From positions 2,852,001 to 2,916,000 of the forward strand of contig OZ220718.1 in NCBI GenBank assembly GCA_965116765.1: 64,000 nt of DNA. The letters run 5' to 3'. The DNA comes from JAJEEA01 sp965116765 (GTDB taxonomy: Bacteria > Acidobacteriota > Vicinamibacteria > Vicinamibacterales > UBA8438). The notes below the pieces were generated by a model that worked only from the letters and a program-made list of their open reading frames with translations, ran no database searches and had not been told where the DNA came from. Made by a program: the position numbers and the translations under genes. Positions 25,953 through 38,677 of the stretch are shown here, in pieces. Within the stretch, counting starts at the first letter, position 1. The number at the start of each line of letters is the position of its first letter.

Positions 25953-26725
25953 CTCTGTCCGTCCGTTCGTTTCAGCCGTTCCCACGTGCGCGTGTCGGCG
26001 CCTGTTCCTCGCTTGCCGCGTGGGCCTCCTCATTCGAGCGTCACCGGAGACGGACGGCAGTTCCAGTCACTTGCGCCGCCGTGATCGCGGTCGCTACCGG
26101 CGTCGGCGACACGTCGGTCCAGCCGTCGGGGGCAACCTTACCGTTCGCCCTGTATGCCGCAGCTCGCTGGCACTCCGCGCCCGAAATCGCGTCATTCCAA
26201 CATCACGGGGCCCCGGGCGGCTCCATCCGGTGGGCCGTCGACATCGCGGTGACACCCGCAGCAAGCCGGGGCCCGCGTACGACGGCACTCTGCAAGACGA
26301 AAGCACGACACCCCAAAGGAGTATCAGGAGGTGTCCACCGTCTGTCAAGATGCTGTCGCCGGGCGTCGCCGTCGCCTCTGGCCTCATAGTCTTGTAGGGT
26401 ACCAAGGCCGACTTGCATACGTTCTCGTTGCAACCCTACCAATTCTGATAGGTCCTGGGTGGGCTCAAGCATGGCAAAAGAATCGGGCGCGCCGCTCGAA
26501 CAGGCTCTGCCTCTACGCCGTTCAGGTGCCCCCGGTCGGTGACGCTCCCCGCGGGTGAAGGCCCGCCTGAGCATCGGTACGCTCCTCGTCGGGGCACTAC
26601 GGTACGGAAGCCCCGGCGACCAGGATCCGGACGGCCTGCGCGACGACGATCCACCGGCAACTCGCCCAATCTCCATATGCATAAACGCATGAGAACCCAA
26701 AACCGAACACGGAATCTGCCCCCGT
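25953..26725. other. Long stretch with no supported gene
   Basis: These 773 bp lie between the FGE-domain gene and an ECF sigma pseudogene. Open frames exist on both strands, but none shows a ribosome site with a recognisable domain, and composition fluctuates. It is probably decayed sequence continuous with the pseudogene that follows. Confidence 0.4.
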
Positions 26726-27191
26726 GTGTACGATCTCGTGCAGGACTCACTGCATCACACGTTCTCGCGCCTCCCCGAGTCGAGCGCGAGCACGCCGGTG
26801 CGTTGCGGGGCTGCCTGCGACGGGCGGTCGTGAACCGCATCGGCGACGAGACGCGTCGGACAACGCGTTTCGCCTGAGCACCATCGCCCCGGACGATCCG
26901 GTCCGACTCATCGACGAGACCGCGCCGCAGTTCAGGCAGCTCGTCGACGACGAGGCTTGGGGACGGTACCTGCGGGGTCTGAAGCGGCTGAACGCCCGCG
27001 CCGGCGGCTGCTCGTCGGCCGCGCCGAGCTCGGCTACAGCTACCGCCAACTCGTCTTCACGGAACGCCTGCTCGGCCCCGAGGCGGCCCGCAAAGGAGGT
27101 GGGGCGGGCGCTGGTGCGTTTGACGTGCTCCGAGGGATGCCCGGGTCTCGGTCGTCGCGGCGTTGACGAGCGCCCCGTGTGCAAGGAGTGA
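26726..27191 (+). pseudogene. ECF-type sigma-70 factor, multiply frameshifted
   Basis: Reassembling five blocks from three frames gives a recognisable ECF sigma factor. Region 2 is VYDLVQDSLHHTFSRLPE followed by EHAGALRGCLRRAVVNRIGDETRR. A linker follows with DDPVRLIDETAPQFRQL and WGRYLRGLKRLNAR. Region 4 is RRLLVGRAELGYSYRQL.. followed by PAKEVGRALVRL. Each block keeps family-typical residues (DLVQDxLxxTF, LRxxLRxAVxNRIxDE, ELGYxYxQL), but at least three or four indels separate them. The gene is therefore inactive. Its former target genes cannot be inferred. Confidence 0.75.
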
Positions 27192-27395
27192 GGTCGGCGC
27201 CCGCCCCGCCCCGGCCAGGCGGCCTGAACAAAACTTCAGGAACACTTAAGGTGCCCGCCACGGGTAGTTGTGGCAGGGTGGCGAGACACCGGGAGCAACC
27301 CGGATGCGGAGACGGCCGTCGTCTTCCCGCGGTGGATTGGAAGCGCGGCCGAGTCCGTCCCAGTCATCGACCATCGCTTCCGGAGGACCAGGAAG

Positions 27396-27722
27396 GTGAC
27401 GCAGAAGCAGATCGAGACGATCCTGGGAGCGTTGCGCGCCGGTCCGTTGGCGCCATCGGGTCGCGCGGGTTTGGCGGATGCCTACCATGTGGTCGCGGAA
27501 TTCAGATGCTGCACGGGCAACGGCGAAGAGGTCACGGTCAAGATGCTGGATGGAGGGCCCGACTTCGAGCCCGCCGAGTCCCGCTACCTGTGCAGAGCCG
27601 AAACCAACGACGGGAAGCTGCTGATGACCGGCAACGGCGGCTCATCGCCGGGTGAGGCGCTGGAGTCCGTGCACTGGGGTCGACTGCAGGGCGAGCTGGC
27701 CCGTGTTCTCGTCGGATTGTAG
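27396..27722 (+). CDS. Small uncharacterised protein
   Basis: This 108-residue protein starts at GTG 27396 with GGAGGACCAGGAA directly upstream. It contains a Cys pair (FRCCTGNG) and alternating beta/loop sequence (VTVKMLDGGPDFEP, YLCRAETNDGKLLMTGNGGSSPGEALESVHW). There is no signal peptide or membrane segment and no family that I recognise. An in-frame extension to 27270 lacks a ribosome site. It reads toward the TerB-like gene 232 bp away and is probably transcribed alone. Confidence 0.55.
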   Translation: MTQKQIETILGALRAGPLAPSGRAGLADAYHVVAEFRCCTGNGEEVTVKMLDGGPDFEPAESRYLCRAETNDGKLLMTGNGGSSPGEALESVHWGRLQGELARVLVGL

Positions 27723-27954
27723 CTCCCGGCCGCCGGCCGCGGACGGCGCTCCGCCACCCGGCGTCGAACCCGCCTTCGCCCGCTCCTGAGTGAGTTCCCG
27801 GGTCATCCGCAGGCTGAGGTTCCGCCGAGAGCTCTCCCTCGCCCTCCCCGTTGGATTCTCCGAGCCCGCGGCCGAACCTGTACCATGAGAGTCGGGCACT
27901 CTGGAGCCACGGGGTGCCGGACGACCGATCGACGACCATTCGAGGAGATCCGGC

Positions 27955-28503
27955 GTGGGCATTCTCGACGTGCTGCGGGCGGTCCCCGCGAGGCCGGCCG
28001 CCACCGAACCGGGCGACACCGACACCGTGAAGCGCATCGTGGCCGAGCTCGACTCGCTGCCGGGCGAGCGCGCGCGGTTCCTCGCCGCCTTCGCCTACGT
28101 GCTGAGCCGCGTGGCGCACGCCGACTCGCGCATCACCGGGGACGAGACCGAGGCGATGCGCGAGATCGTGCGGAAGCTCGGCCACCTGCCCGAGGCGCAG
28201 GCGGTGCTGGTGGTCGAGATCGCCAAGCACCAGGCCCGGCTGTTCGGGGGCACCGAGAACTACCTGGTGACCCGCGAGTTCCGCGAGATGGCCACCGGCG
28301 AACAGCGCCTCGAGCTGCTCGACTGCGTCTTCGCGGTGGCGGCGTCGGACGGCGCGATCAGCACCATCGAGGAGTCGCAGGCGGGTCAGATCGCCAGGGA
28401 GCTCGGCTTCACGCAGCCGGAGTACGCGTCGGCGCTTGCGGCCCACGCGGAGCATCGGACGGTGCTGCGCTCGCTGCGGGCGACTCGGGCGTCGGCGTCC
28501 TGA
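27955..28503 (+). CDS. TerB-like (tellurite-resistance family) cytoplasmic protein
   Basis: This 182-residue helical protein shows the TerB/DjlA-N pattern twice: FLAAFAYVLSRVAHADSRITGDETEAMREIV and LLDCVFAVAASDGAISTIEESQAGQIARELG. Each has an acidic metal-binding loop (HADSRI, ASDGAIS) after a hydrophobic helix. TerB-like domains bind divalent metal and take part in stress or membrane-associated complexes; the specific role here is unknown. The GTG at 27955 follows GGAGATC. Its last 95 bp overlap, tail to tail, the end of the AI-2E-family permease gene, so the two convergent messages can pair. Confidence 0.82.
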   Translation: MGILDVLRAVPARPAATEPGDTDTVKRIVAELDSLPGERARFLAAFAYVLSRVAHADSRITGDETEAMREIVRKLGHLPEAQAVLVVEIAKHQARLFGGTENYLVTREFREMATGEQRLELLDCVFAVAASDGAISTIEESQAGQIARELGFTQPEYASALAAHAEHRTVLRSLRATRASAS

Positions 28504-29587
28504 CCGCGGCGGGCGAGTCGAGCGCCGGCGGCCCGACCACCGCCCGCGCCCGCGGCTTGGCGTCGAGCAGCACCGCGATCCACCGCAGGTCGTCGGTGTT
28601 CTCGAAGGCGATCTTGAAGGTCATGGTGATGGGCACCGCGAGCAGCAGGCCCATCGGTCCCCACACCCACCCCCAGAACACCAGCGACAGGAACACCACC
28701 AGCACCGACATCCCGAGCTTGCGGCCCAGCAGGGTCGGCTCGAGGATGTTGCCGAAGGCGATGTTGAGCGCCACGTAGCCCGAGGCGACGACCAGCGCCC
28801 GGCCCAGGTCGACCTGCACGAGGGCCAGCACGGAGGGGCCGACGGCGGCGACGATGGACCCGATGTTGGGGATGTAGTTGAAGAGGAACGCGACGAGCCC
28901 CCACATCAGGGGGAAGTCGATGCCGAGGGTCCACACCCAGGCGAACGCGAGGAACCCGGTGCCGAGGCTGACCACGGTCTTGACGGCCAGGTACTTCTGG
29001 ACTTGCTGGGCCATCTGCTCCAGCCGCTCCAGGTTGCCCCCCCGATCGCCGAACGCCACGCGCAGCTTGTGCCGGAATCCGGCCGCCTCGACGAGGATGA
29101 AGATGACCGCGAGGAGGACCAGGAACGCGTCCTGCAGCAGCCCCGCCAGCGCCCCCAGGGTGCCGCCGAGCAGGTTCACCACCGCCTCGGGGTTGACGAG
29201 CTCGAACGCCGTCCGGTCCGCGAAGGGGAGGTTGGCTTCTTCGGCCCACGCGCGGAGCTGACCGGCCAGCTCCTCGAACCGCTGGTTGTACTGCGAGTCG
29301 GCGACCACCTGCGTGAACTCGCCCACCGACTGCCCCACCACCACCCCGAGCACGCTGACGACCCCGGCGGCGGCGAGGACGGTGAGCATCACCGCCAGCC
29401 ACGTCGGCACCCGGTTGCGCTGGAGCCACGCCATGACCGGCAGGCTGACGACGGCGATGAAGAGCGCGCTGAGGAACGGCAGCAGGATCTCGCTCGCCTC
29501 GCGCAGCCCCGCCACCACGATGATGGCGCTGGCGGCGATGACCAGGAAGCGCATGGCCCGGCGCGGCAACAGCTCCTCGCGGCTCAT
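28409..29587 (-). CDS. AI-2E-family (PerM/YdiK-like) membrane transporter
   Basis: This 392-residue membrane protein has an N-terminal hydrophobic pair (residues ~13-55), a helical extracytoplasmic insert (~95-150), and about five more membrane segments including the family block FLFNYIPNIGSIVAAVGPSVLALVQ and the downstream GNILEPTLLGRKLGMS. The C-terminal ~45 residues are Ala/Pro-rich. The family includes TqsA and Na+/H+-antiporter-like members, so a substrate should not be read from the family name. It is 21 bp downstream of egtD and in the same direction, so it may share the ergothioneine transcript. Its 3' end overlaps the TerB-like gene. Confidence 0.9.
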   Translation of the reverse strand: MSREELLPRRAMRFLVIAASAIIVVAGLREASEILLPFLSALFIAVVSLPVMAWLQRNRVPTWLAVMLTVLAAAGVVSVLGVVVGQSVGEFTQVVADSQYNQRFEELAGQLRAWAEEANLPFADRTAFELVNPEAVVNLLGGTLGALAGLLQDAFLVLLAVIFILVEAAGFRHKLRVAFGDRGGNLERLEQMAQQVQKYLAVKTVVSLGTGFLAFAWVWTLGIDFPLMWGLVAFLFNYIPNIGSIVAAVGPSVLALVQVDLGRALVVASGYVALNIAFGNILEPTLLGRKLGMSVLVVFLSLVFWGWVWGPMGLLLAVPITMTFKIAFENTDDLRWIAVLLDAKPRARAVVGPPALDSPAAVRTPTPESPAASAAPSDAPRGPQAPTRTPAA

Positions 29588-29608
29588 CGACGTCGCTCCG
29601 GCACCTCT

Positions 29609-30598
29609 CTACGGCCCCGATTCGTGCGGTTCGAACGCGGTGAGCGCGAACCGGTCGCGCTCGTCCACCCACTGCCGCGTCACGGCCAGCCCGGCGGCGG
29701 CCCCGAGCTCGCGCACGCCGTCGGTCTCGTACTTGTACGAGCTCTCGGTCCAGATCGACTCCCCCTCCGAGAAATCGACGGAGAATCCGGCCCCGGGGAT
29801 CTCGACGGTCTGCGCCCGCAGGCTCTCGAGGTGCATCTCCATGCGCGACGCCGCCGCGTTCCAGACGGCGCGGTGCGCGAACGAATCGAGATCGAAGTCC
29901 GCCCCGAGCTCCCGATTGAGGCGGGCGAGCACGTTCAGGTTGAACGCGGCGGTCACCCCCAGCGGATCGTCGTAGGCGAGCTCCAGCTCCGCCTCCGGCT
30001 TGACGAGGTCGGTGCCGAGAAGGAAGCGATCGCCCTGCCGCAGCCCCGACCGGACCGCGCCGACGAAGGCCAGGCTCTCGGCGGGATCGAGGTTGCCGAT
30101 GTTCGACCCCAGGAACGCGGCGAGCACCGCGCCCTCGCCCCGCCGGCACGCCGCCACCCGCCCGATGCCGTCCTCGTAGGTCGCCCGGTGGCCGGTCACC
30201 GGCAGGTCGGGCCAGCGGGACAGCGTCCGCGCGGCCAGCTCGAGCGCCGTCGCCGACACGTCGACGAGCTCGACCCGCACCGGGACGCCGGCCTCCATCA
30301 GGGGCTCGACGATCTGGGCGAGCTTCTCGCCGCTGCCCGCCCCCAGCTCGACGATGGTAACCGGCGCGGCGAGACCGGCGCCAATCGCGCCGGCGTGGGC
30401 GGCCAGCAGCCGCTGCTCGGCCCGGGTGATCCGGTACTCGGGCAGGGCGCAGATCGCCTCGAAGAGCCGCGACCCCAGCGCGTCGTAGAGATACCGGGGC
30501 TGAAGCCGCTTCCGCCGGCGGCCCAGATCGCGCCGCACGTCGGCCGCGAGGCGGTCGCGGACCGCCACCGTCATGACGTCGCCAGCGCCCATTGCCAA
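29609..30598 (-). CDS. egtD: L-histidine N-alpha-methyltransferase (ergothioneine biosynthesis)
   Basis: This 329-residue SAM-dependent enzyme trimethylates histidine to hercynine, the first step to ergothioneine. The sequence shows YLYDALGSRLFEAICALPEYRITRAE near the N-terminus, the SAM-binding IVELGAGSGEKL, AAFLGSNIGNLDPAES, the YDDPLGVTAAFNLNVLARLNRELGADFD block that surrounds the histidine site, and a C-terminal TESSYKY block. The length is typical (about 320). An internal ATG at 30574 (MTVAVRDRL) is an equally good start; neither has a strong ribosome site. It lies 175 bp downstream of egtB in the same orientation, and together they supply both defining steps of the pathway. Confidence 0.93.
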   Translation of the reverse strand: MAMGAGDVMTVAVRDRLAADVRRDLGRRRKRLQPRYLYDALGSRLFEAICALPEYRITRAEQRLLAAHAGAIGAGLAAPVTIVELGAGSGEKLAQIVEPLMEAGVPVRVELVDVSATALELAARTLSRWPDLPVTGHRATYEDGIGRVAACRRGEGAVLAAFLGSNIGNLDPAESLAFVGAVRSGLRQGDRFLLGTDLVKPEAELELAYDDPLGVTAAFNLNVLARLNRELGADFDLDSFAHRAVWNAAASRMEMHLESLRAQTVEIPGAGFSVDFSEGESIWTESSYKYETDGVRELGAAAGLAVTRQWVDERDRFALTAFEPHESGP

Positions 30599-30773
30599 TC
30601 ACGCCCCGGAGCCCGTGGCGGGTGTCCGCATCGCGCCGAGGCCCCCGAGGCCGCCGGCCGGCGCCAGGCGCCCGCGCCGGCCGACCGTGGTGAACGCGGA
30701 GACTCTCGCCACGAGCTCCCGGACGCATCGAAAACGCGCGCCCCGGTATCGTGCGCCGCGTCCCTGCCCTCGG

Positions 30774-32117
30774 TCACCGCGGCAGGTCCTCCACGCAGCG
30801 GAAGCCGGCGTAGACGAACGGGTAGTGGGGCCGGAACCAGTTGCGCAGGCTGCGCCGGACCAGGCCCGTCGCGGTGGCCGGCGACGCCCCCTTGATCACG
30901 TAGTGCAGCCCGTCGAAGAAGTCGGCCGAGTACTCCGGGTACGAGGCCATGGGCGCGAACCCCGGGAACCCGTCGAACACCGTGGAGGTCCACTCCCAGC
31001 CGTTGCCGACGAGGTCGTGCACGCCCCACGCGCTCGCGCCGGCGGGGAACGAGCCGACCGGCACCGGGTCCCATCCCCGGAAGCCGAAGTGGCCGCGCGT
31101 GCCGTCGGGCGGCTCGTCGCCCCACGGATGGGGCCGCTCGACGCCGTCGGGCGTCCCGTAGGCGGCGCGGTGGAACTCGGCCTCGGTCGGCAGGCGGGCC
31201 CCCTTCCAGCGCGCGTAGGCGGCCGCCTCGGCCTGGGTGACCCACACCGGCCAGGCCGGCGGCAGCGGCACCGTCTCGAACATCCCCCGCCACCGCCACG
31301 CGTCGCCCTCGCGCACCCAGAACGCGGGATGCCCGACCCCCGCCGCCTCGCGCCAGGCCCAGTCCGCCTCGGTCCACCAGCGGCGGTCCGCGTAGCCGCC
31401 CGCCTCCACGAACTCGAGAAACGCCTGGTTGGTCACGTTGTGCCGGTCGATGGCGAACGCGGGGACGTCGACCGCCAGGACCGGAAACTCGTTGTCCCAG
31501 CCGAACGGAATCCCGTCCCGCTCCGCCCCCAGCGTGGCGCGGCCGGCGGGAACGGAGATCCGGTCGACGGCGGGCACGGCCTCCCCGGTGACCACGTCGG
31601 CGTCGGCAGGGCGGCGCTTCAGGCCCGGCGGCAACCGGTGCCACATGTACGCCAGGGTCTCCTGGTGCAGCTCCTCGTGCTCGATGAGGGTGAACACGGC
31701 CTGGCCGCGGTGCAGGACGGGATGCCCCTCGCGTTCGACGTCGGCGTGCTCGATCGCGTCGACGATCAGCCGGTCGGCCTCGTCGGCGTAACCGCGCACC
31801 GTCTCCCGGCTCGGCCACGACGCCACCGCCGACCCGTCGGCCGCCGCCTGATCCTCCGGATCGATGCCGCGGGCGAAGAGCGCCTCGAGCCCGGCGTCGA
31901 CCCCGGGCCGCCGGAGCCCGCGCTTGATCAACGTGTTCACGCTGAACGCGGGGATGTGCCCCTCGTAGAACACCACCGGATGCCGGAGGGGTATCGGCTG
32001 CTCGTAGTAGGCGTCCGGACTCAGCAGGTCGAAGAGCCCGGCCGTACGTTCACGGGTGTTGCGGAACCAGGTGATGCAGGCCTCCCTGTCGACCACCGGC
32101 TGACGTGCCCGATCCAT
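30774..32117 (-). CDS. egtB: Hercynine oxygenase / sulfoxide synthase EgtB
   Basis: This 447-residue non-haem iron enzyme couples hercynine with a thiol donor and O2 in ergothioneine synthesis. It has the two family domains. The first is an N-terminal DinB-like bundle carrying the iron ligands (His54 in YEGHIPAF; HEELHQE at residues 147-153, the HxxxHxE motif). The second is a C-terminal FGE-like domain (VPAGRATLGAERDGIPFGWDNE; RLPTEAEFHRAAYG; GNGWEWTSTVFDGFPGF; NWFRPHYPFVYAGFRCV). The ATG at 32117 follows GGGGAGG at good spacing. No egtA or egtC is nearby, so whether gamma-glutamylcysteine or cysteine is the donor cannot be told from context. egtD follows in the same direction. Confidence 0.93.
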   Translation of the reverse strand: MDRARQPVVDREACITWFRNTRERTAGLFDLLSPDAYYEQPIPLRHPVVFYEGHIPAFSVNTLIKRGLRRPGVDAGLEALFARGIDPEDQAAADGSAVASWPSRETVRGYADEADRLIVDAIEHADVEREGHPVLHRGQAVFTLIEHEELHQETLAYMWHRLPPGLKRRPADADVVTGEAVPAVDRISVPAGRATLGAERDGIPFGWDNEFPVLAVDVPAFAIDRHNVTNQAFLEFVEAGGYADRRWWTEADWAWREAAGVGHPAFWVREGDAWRWRGMFETVPLPPAWPVWVTQAEAAAYARWKGARLPTEAEFHRAAYGTPDGVERPHPWGDEPPDGTRGHFGFRGWDPVPVGSFPAGASAWGVHDLVGNGWEWTSTVFDGFPGFAPMASYPEYSADFFDGLHYVIKGASPATATGLVRRSLRNWFRPHYPFVYAGFRCVEDLPR

Positions 32118-32387
32118 GCGAAGGTCCTCCCCGCGGCCGACGACTCGACGAGCCCGTGGCGAAGGCCCCGCTGCCATCGACCGGCGATGCGCACCGTGTT
32201 CGTCCCGCGGGCTGCGCCGAGCGCCGCGGGATGCCCGAACAGGCTCGCTCGCCACGTCCTGCCGTTCGCCGCTCCCGGTACGGCGCGAGGCTCCGAGGCC
32301 CCCCGGAAGCGCCGCGCGGTCGTGAGAGGGTACCACAGCGGCCCACGGCCGGAAGCCCGCCGCGGGCGGCCCCGGGAGTGGCCCGCG

Positions 32388-32494
32388 GCCAAGCCGGCCG
32401 ACCGGGAACACCGTTGTGGTGCCCGCGAGCAGTGCTCCGCGGGCGACCGGCCATCCGTGCTGCCAAGCCGGCCGACCAGGAACACCGTTGTGGT
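32388..32494. repeat. Pair of 33-bp direct repeats upstream of tRNA-Leu
   Basis: A 33-bp sequence beginning GCCAAGCCGGCCGACC and ending ACACCGTTGTGGT occurs at 32388-32420 and again at 32462-32494 with one mismatch, 74 bp apart. It contains the palindrome CCGGCCGAC/GGCCGG. It lies in the 451-bp gap between the egtB start and the tRNA gene, where no protein gene is supported. It could be part of a control region for the tRNA-tig transcript or a small recombination repeat. Confidence 0.6.
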
Positions 32495-32568
32495 AGCCTG
32501 AAACGCGCCCCGAGCCCGCTCCGACGCGCGGCGCGCGGACATCGCGGACGCGAGCGTCGCGCGTCCCC

Positions 32569-32655
32569 GCGAAAGTGGCGGAATTGGCAGACGCGCCGGA
32601 TTTAGGATCCGGTGGCCGAGAGGCCGTGGGGGTTCGAGTCCCCCCTTTCGCACCA
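32569..32655 (+). tRNA. tRNA-Leu (anticodon UAG)
   Basis: The 87-nt sequence folds as a class II tRNA. The acceptor stem is GCGAAAG/CTTTCGC with encoded CCA at 32653-32655. The anticodon stem is CCGGA/TCCGG with loop TTTAGGA, giving anticodon TAG (reads CUA). There is a long variable arm (TGGCCGAGAGGCCGT) typical of leucine tRNAs, and a T-arm GGGGGTTCGAGTCCCCC. It stands 17 bp before the trigger factor start, so tRNA and tig are probably cotranscribed and processed. Confidence 0.97.
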
Positions 32656-32672
32656 TTCCGGACGAACCGCAG

Positions 32673-33965
32673 ATGAAGTCGGGAATCACCGAGCTCAGCG
32701 AGACGCGGCGGCGTCTCGACGTCGAGATCCCCGCGGCCGACGTCGACGCCGCGATCGACCGGCTGGCCCGGCGCCACCGCGGGCGCGCCCGCGTGCCCGG
32801 CTTCCGCCCCGGCAAGGTGCCGATGCACATCGTGCGGCAGCGCTTCAAGGAGGACATCCTCCACGACGCGGCAAACGACCTGGTGCCGGGCGCGGTCGAG
32901 ACGGCGCTCGAGGAGCACGGGGTGAGCACCGTCGACACCCCCGACGTGCGGGAGATCTCGATCGACGAGGGCGAGCCGCTCACCTTCCACGCCCTCTTCG
33001 AGGTGATGCCGTCCATCACCGCGCTCGACTACGACGCCCTGACCCTGCGGCGGCGGCCGGTGGCCCCGGACGCGGGGGCCGAGGAGCGCGCCCTCGATCA
33101 GCTCCGGCGCCGGGCGAGCCGGGCCGTACCGGTGACCGACCGTCCCCTCGAGACCGGCGACGTCGCGACCCTGGACCTGATCCGCCGCGCCGAGGGCGGC
33201 GACGGCGAGGGCGGCCGGCTCGACGAGCCTCCGCAGCGCGCGACGGTCGAGCTGGGGTCCGAGGGCAACCCGCCGGGGCTCGACGACGAGCTCGCCGGCC
33301 TTGCCGTCGGCGACTCGAAGACGTTCGAGCTGACCTATCCCGAGGGCTCGGCCCCGGCCGAGCTCGCGGGCAAGCGGGTGACCCACGAAGTGACGGTGCG
33401 CGAGCACCACCGGCGGGAGATGCCCGACCTCGACGACGCGTTCGCGAAGTCGGTCGGCGACTTCGAGTCGCTCGAGGCGCTGAAGGGCCGCATCGCCGAC
33501 GATCTGCGGCGCGAGGCCGAGATCGAGACGCGGCGCGGCGTCCGGCGCGACCTCCTGCGGCAGCTCGCGGGGCGGCTCACGGCCGAGGTGCCCGACGCCC
33601 TCGTCGAGCGCGAGATCGCCCGGCGGCTCGAGCAGGTCGCGGCGGCGATGGCCCAGCAGGGCATGGACCCGCGGACCGCCAACGTCGACTGGAACGCCCT
33701 GCGGGAAGAGCAGCGGGCACCGGCCCTGGAAGCGGTGCGCGCCTCGCTGGTGCTCGACGAGGTGGCGCGGCGCGAGGACGTCAGCGTCGGTGACGAGGAC
33801 GTCGAGCAGGAGCTCGCGCGCCACGCGGAACGGCTGGGCCAGACCCCCGCCGCGGTGCGGGCCCGGCTCGACCGGGACGGCGGCGTCGCCCGGCTGGCGG
33901 AGAGCCTGCGGCGCGAGAAGGCGATTGACTTGCTCTTGTCGCGTGCTACCATCGTGACGGCGTGA
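32673..33965 (+). CDS. tig: Trigger factor (ribosome-associated chaperone, peptidyl-prolyl isomerase)
   Basis: This 430-residue trigger factor binds the ribosome exit tunnel and shields nascent chains. The ribosome-docking signature GFRPGKVP is at residues 43-50. A PPIase-like domain spans ~165-245 (GDVATLDLI, LAGLAVGDSKTFELTYPEG), and the long helical C-terminal chaperone domain follows (MPDLDDAFAKSVGDFESLEALKGRI onward). The length is normal. It heads the tig-clpP-clpX-lon block, a conserved order that links nascent-chain folding with AAA+ proteolysis. The ATG at 32673 follows immediately after the tRNA, without a strong Shine-Dalgarno site. Confidence 0.97.
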   Translation: MKSGITELSETRRRLDVEIPAADVDAAIDRLARRHRGRARVPGFRPGKVPMHIVRQRFKEDILHDAANDLVPGAVETALEEHGVSTVDTPDVREISIDEGEPLTFHALFEVMPSITALDYDALTLRRRPVAPDAGAEERALDQLRRRASRAVPVTDRPLETGDVATLDLIRRAEGGDGEGGRLDEPPQRATVELGSEGNPPGLDDELAGLAVGDSKTFELTYPEGSAPAELAGKRVTHEVTVREHHRREMPDLDDAFAKSVGDFESLEALKGRIADDLRREAEIETRRGVRRDLLRQLAGRLTAEVPDALVEREIARRLEQVAAAMAQQGMDPRTANVDWNALREEQRAPALEAVRASLVLDEVARREDVSVGDEDVEQELARHAERLGQTPAAVRARLDRDGGVARLAESLRREKAIDLLLSRATIVTA

Positions 33966-34101
33966 GCATGCGCTCCCGCTCCAGCCGCCATTCCCCGACC
34001 GCCACGCGACCATCCGTGAGACCAATCGTGGCTACCGCATCGCGGCGCCGCCGCGCCCCGGCCGCCGCGCGGCAGAACCCGACACCAGACACACAAACGA
34101 C

Positions 34102-34704
34102 ATGTCCGAGGTCCACAACCAGTTGATTCCCGTCGTCGTCGAGCAGACCAACCGGGGCGAGCGCGCCTACGACATCTACTCGCGCCTGCTGAAGGACAGC
34201 ATCATCTTCATCGGCACCCCCATCGAGGACGCCATCGCGAACCTCGTCATCGCCCAGATGCTGTTCCTCGAGGCGGAAGACCCCGACCGCGACATCGTGC
34301 TGTACATCAACAGTCCGGGGGGGTCGATCTCGGCCGGGCTCGCGGTCTACGACACGATGCAGTTCATCAAGCCCGACGTCCAGACCTACTGCATCGGCCA
34401 GGCGGCGTCGATGGCCGCGGTGCTGCTGGCGGCGGGCGCCCGCGGCAAGCGCTACAGCCTGCCCAACTCCCGCATCATCATCCACCAGCCGCTCATGTCG
34501 GGGCTGGCCGGGCAGGCGAGCGACATCGACATCCACGCCAAGGAGATCATCCGCATGCGGACGCGCCTGAACGAGATGCTGGTGGAGCACACCGGCCAGG
34601 ACCTGGCGCGGATCGAGGAGGACACCGAGCGCGACTACATCATGACGGCGGACCAGAGCCGCGAATACGGTATCATTGACGAAGTGGTCAGGCAGCGCGC
34701 CTAG
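34102..34704 (+). CDS. clpP: ATP-dependent Clp protease proteolytic subunit
   Basis: This 200-residue serine peptidase is complete, with the triad Ser103 (GQAASMAAVLL), His128 (SRIIIHQP) and Asp178 (TERDYIM). The handle helix and Gly-rich oxyanion loop (NSPGGSISAG) are present. It assembles into the two-ring chamber fed by ClpX, encoded 281 bp downstream. The N-terminal ~14 residues are the propeptide. A dispersed hairpin repeat starts at its stop codon (34704), which may separate or attenuate transcription toward clpX. Confidence 0.97.
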   Translation: MSEVHNQLIPVVVEQTNRGERAYDIYSRLLKDSIIFIGTPIEDAIANLVIAQMLFLEAEDPDRDIVLYINSPGGSISAGLAVYDTMQFIKPDVQTYCIGQAASMAAVLLAAGARGKRYSLPNSRIIIHQPLMSGLAGQASDIDIHAKEIIRMRTRLNEMLVEHTGQDLARIEEDTERDYIMTADQSREYGIIDEVVRQRA

Positions 34705-34785
34705 GAGTCTGCACGGTGGAACCGCGCGGATTCCTGCAGGGTCGGCCGGGCGCCGAGCGGAGCCGTCGGGCGACGATTGGCGGGC
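34704..34785 (-). repeat. Dispersed hairpin repeat, copy at the clpP stop
   Basis: On the minus strand the sequence reads CGCC..CGTCGC..ACGGCTCCGC and ends in an imperfect hairpin GGA.TC..GC/GC..GACTCC. It matches the elements at 52918, 59256 and 63274. The first base after the clpP stop begins the element. It occupies the first third of the clpP-clpX gap. Confidence 0.8.
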
Positions 34786-34985
34786 TGGCCGCCCGCGCGG
34801 CGCGGGCGCGCCGAGACGCCCCGCCCGCCAGGGCGTGACGAGGGCCGCACCGACAGCACGCGACCGAGGGAACCACCGCGTCAGGGAGAGTACCGGGCCG
34901 GTCGCGCGCCGCGGCGGCGTCCCCCACGGGGCGGCTGCCGCCCAAGCGGCGGATCCGCCTCGCCCGGCCGGGCGTTGGGTGACAG

Positions 34986-38614
<3,629 letters not shown>

Positions 38615-38677
38615 CAGCCCGTGGAACGGCGGCGGCACGCTTTCGCCGGCGACCCCGCGGTCGCCCGCCCCCGGCGG

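Noticed and set aside
26203..26700. A 165-codon open frame on the minus strand before the ECF pseudogene
   Set aside because: No ribosome site, no domain, and Arg/Pro-rich composition typical of a chance frame in GC-rich DNA.
28409..29587. Quorum-sensing autoinducer-2 exporter
   Set aside because: The family name is historical; members include ion antiporters, and there is no luxS context.
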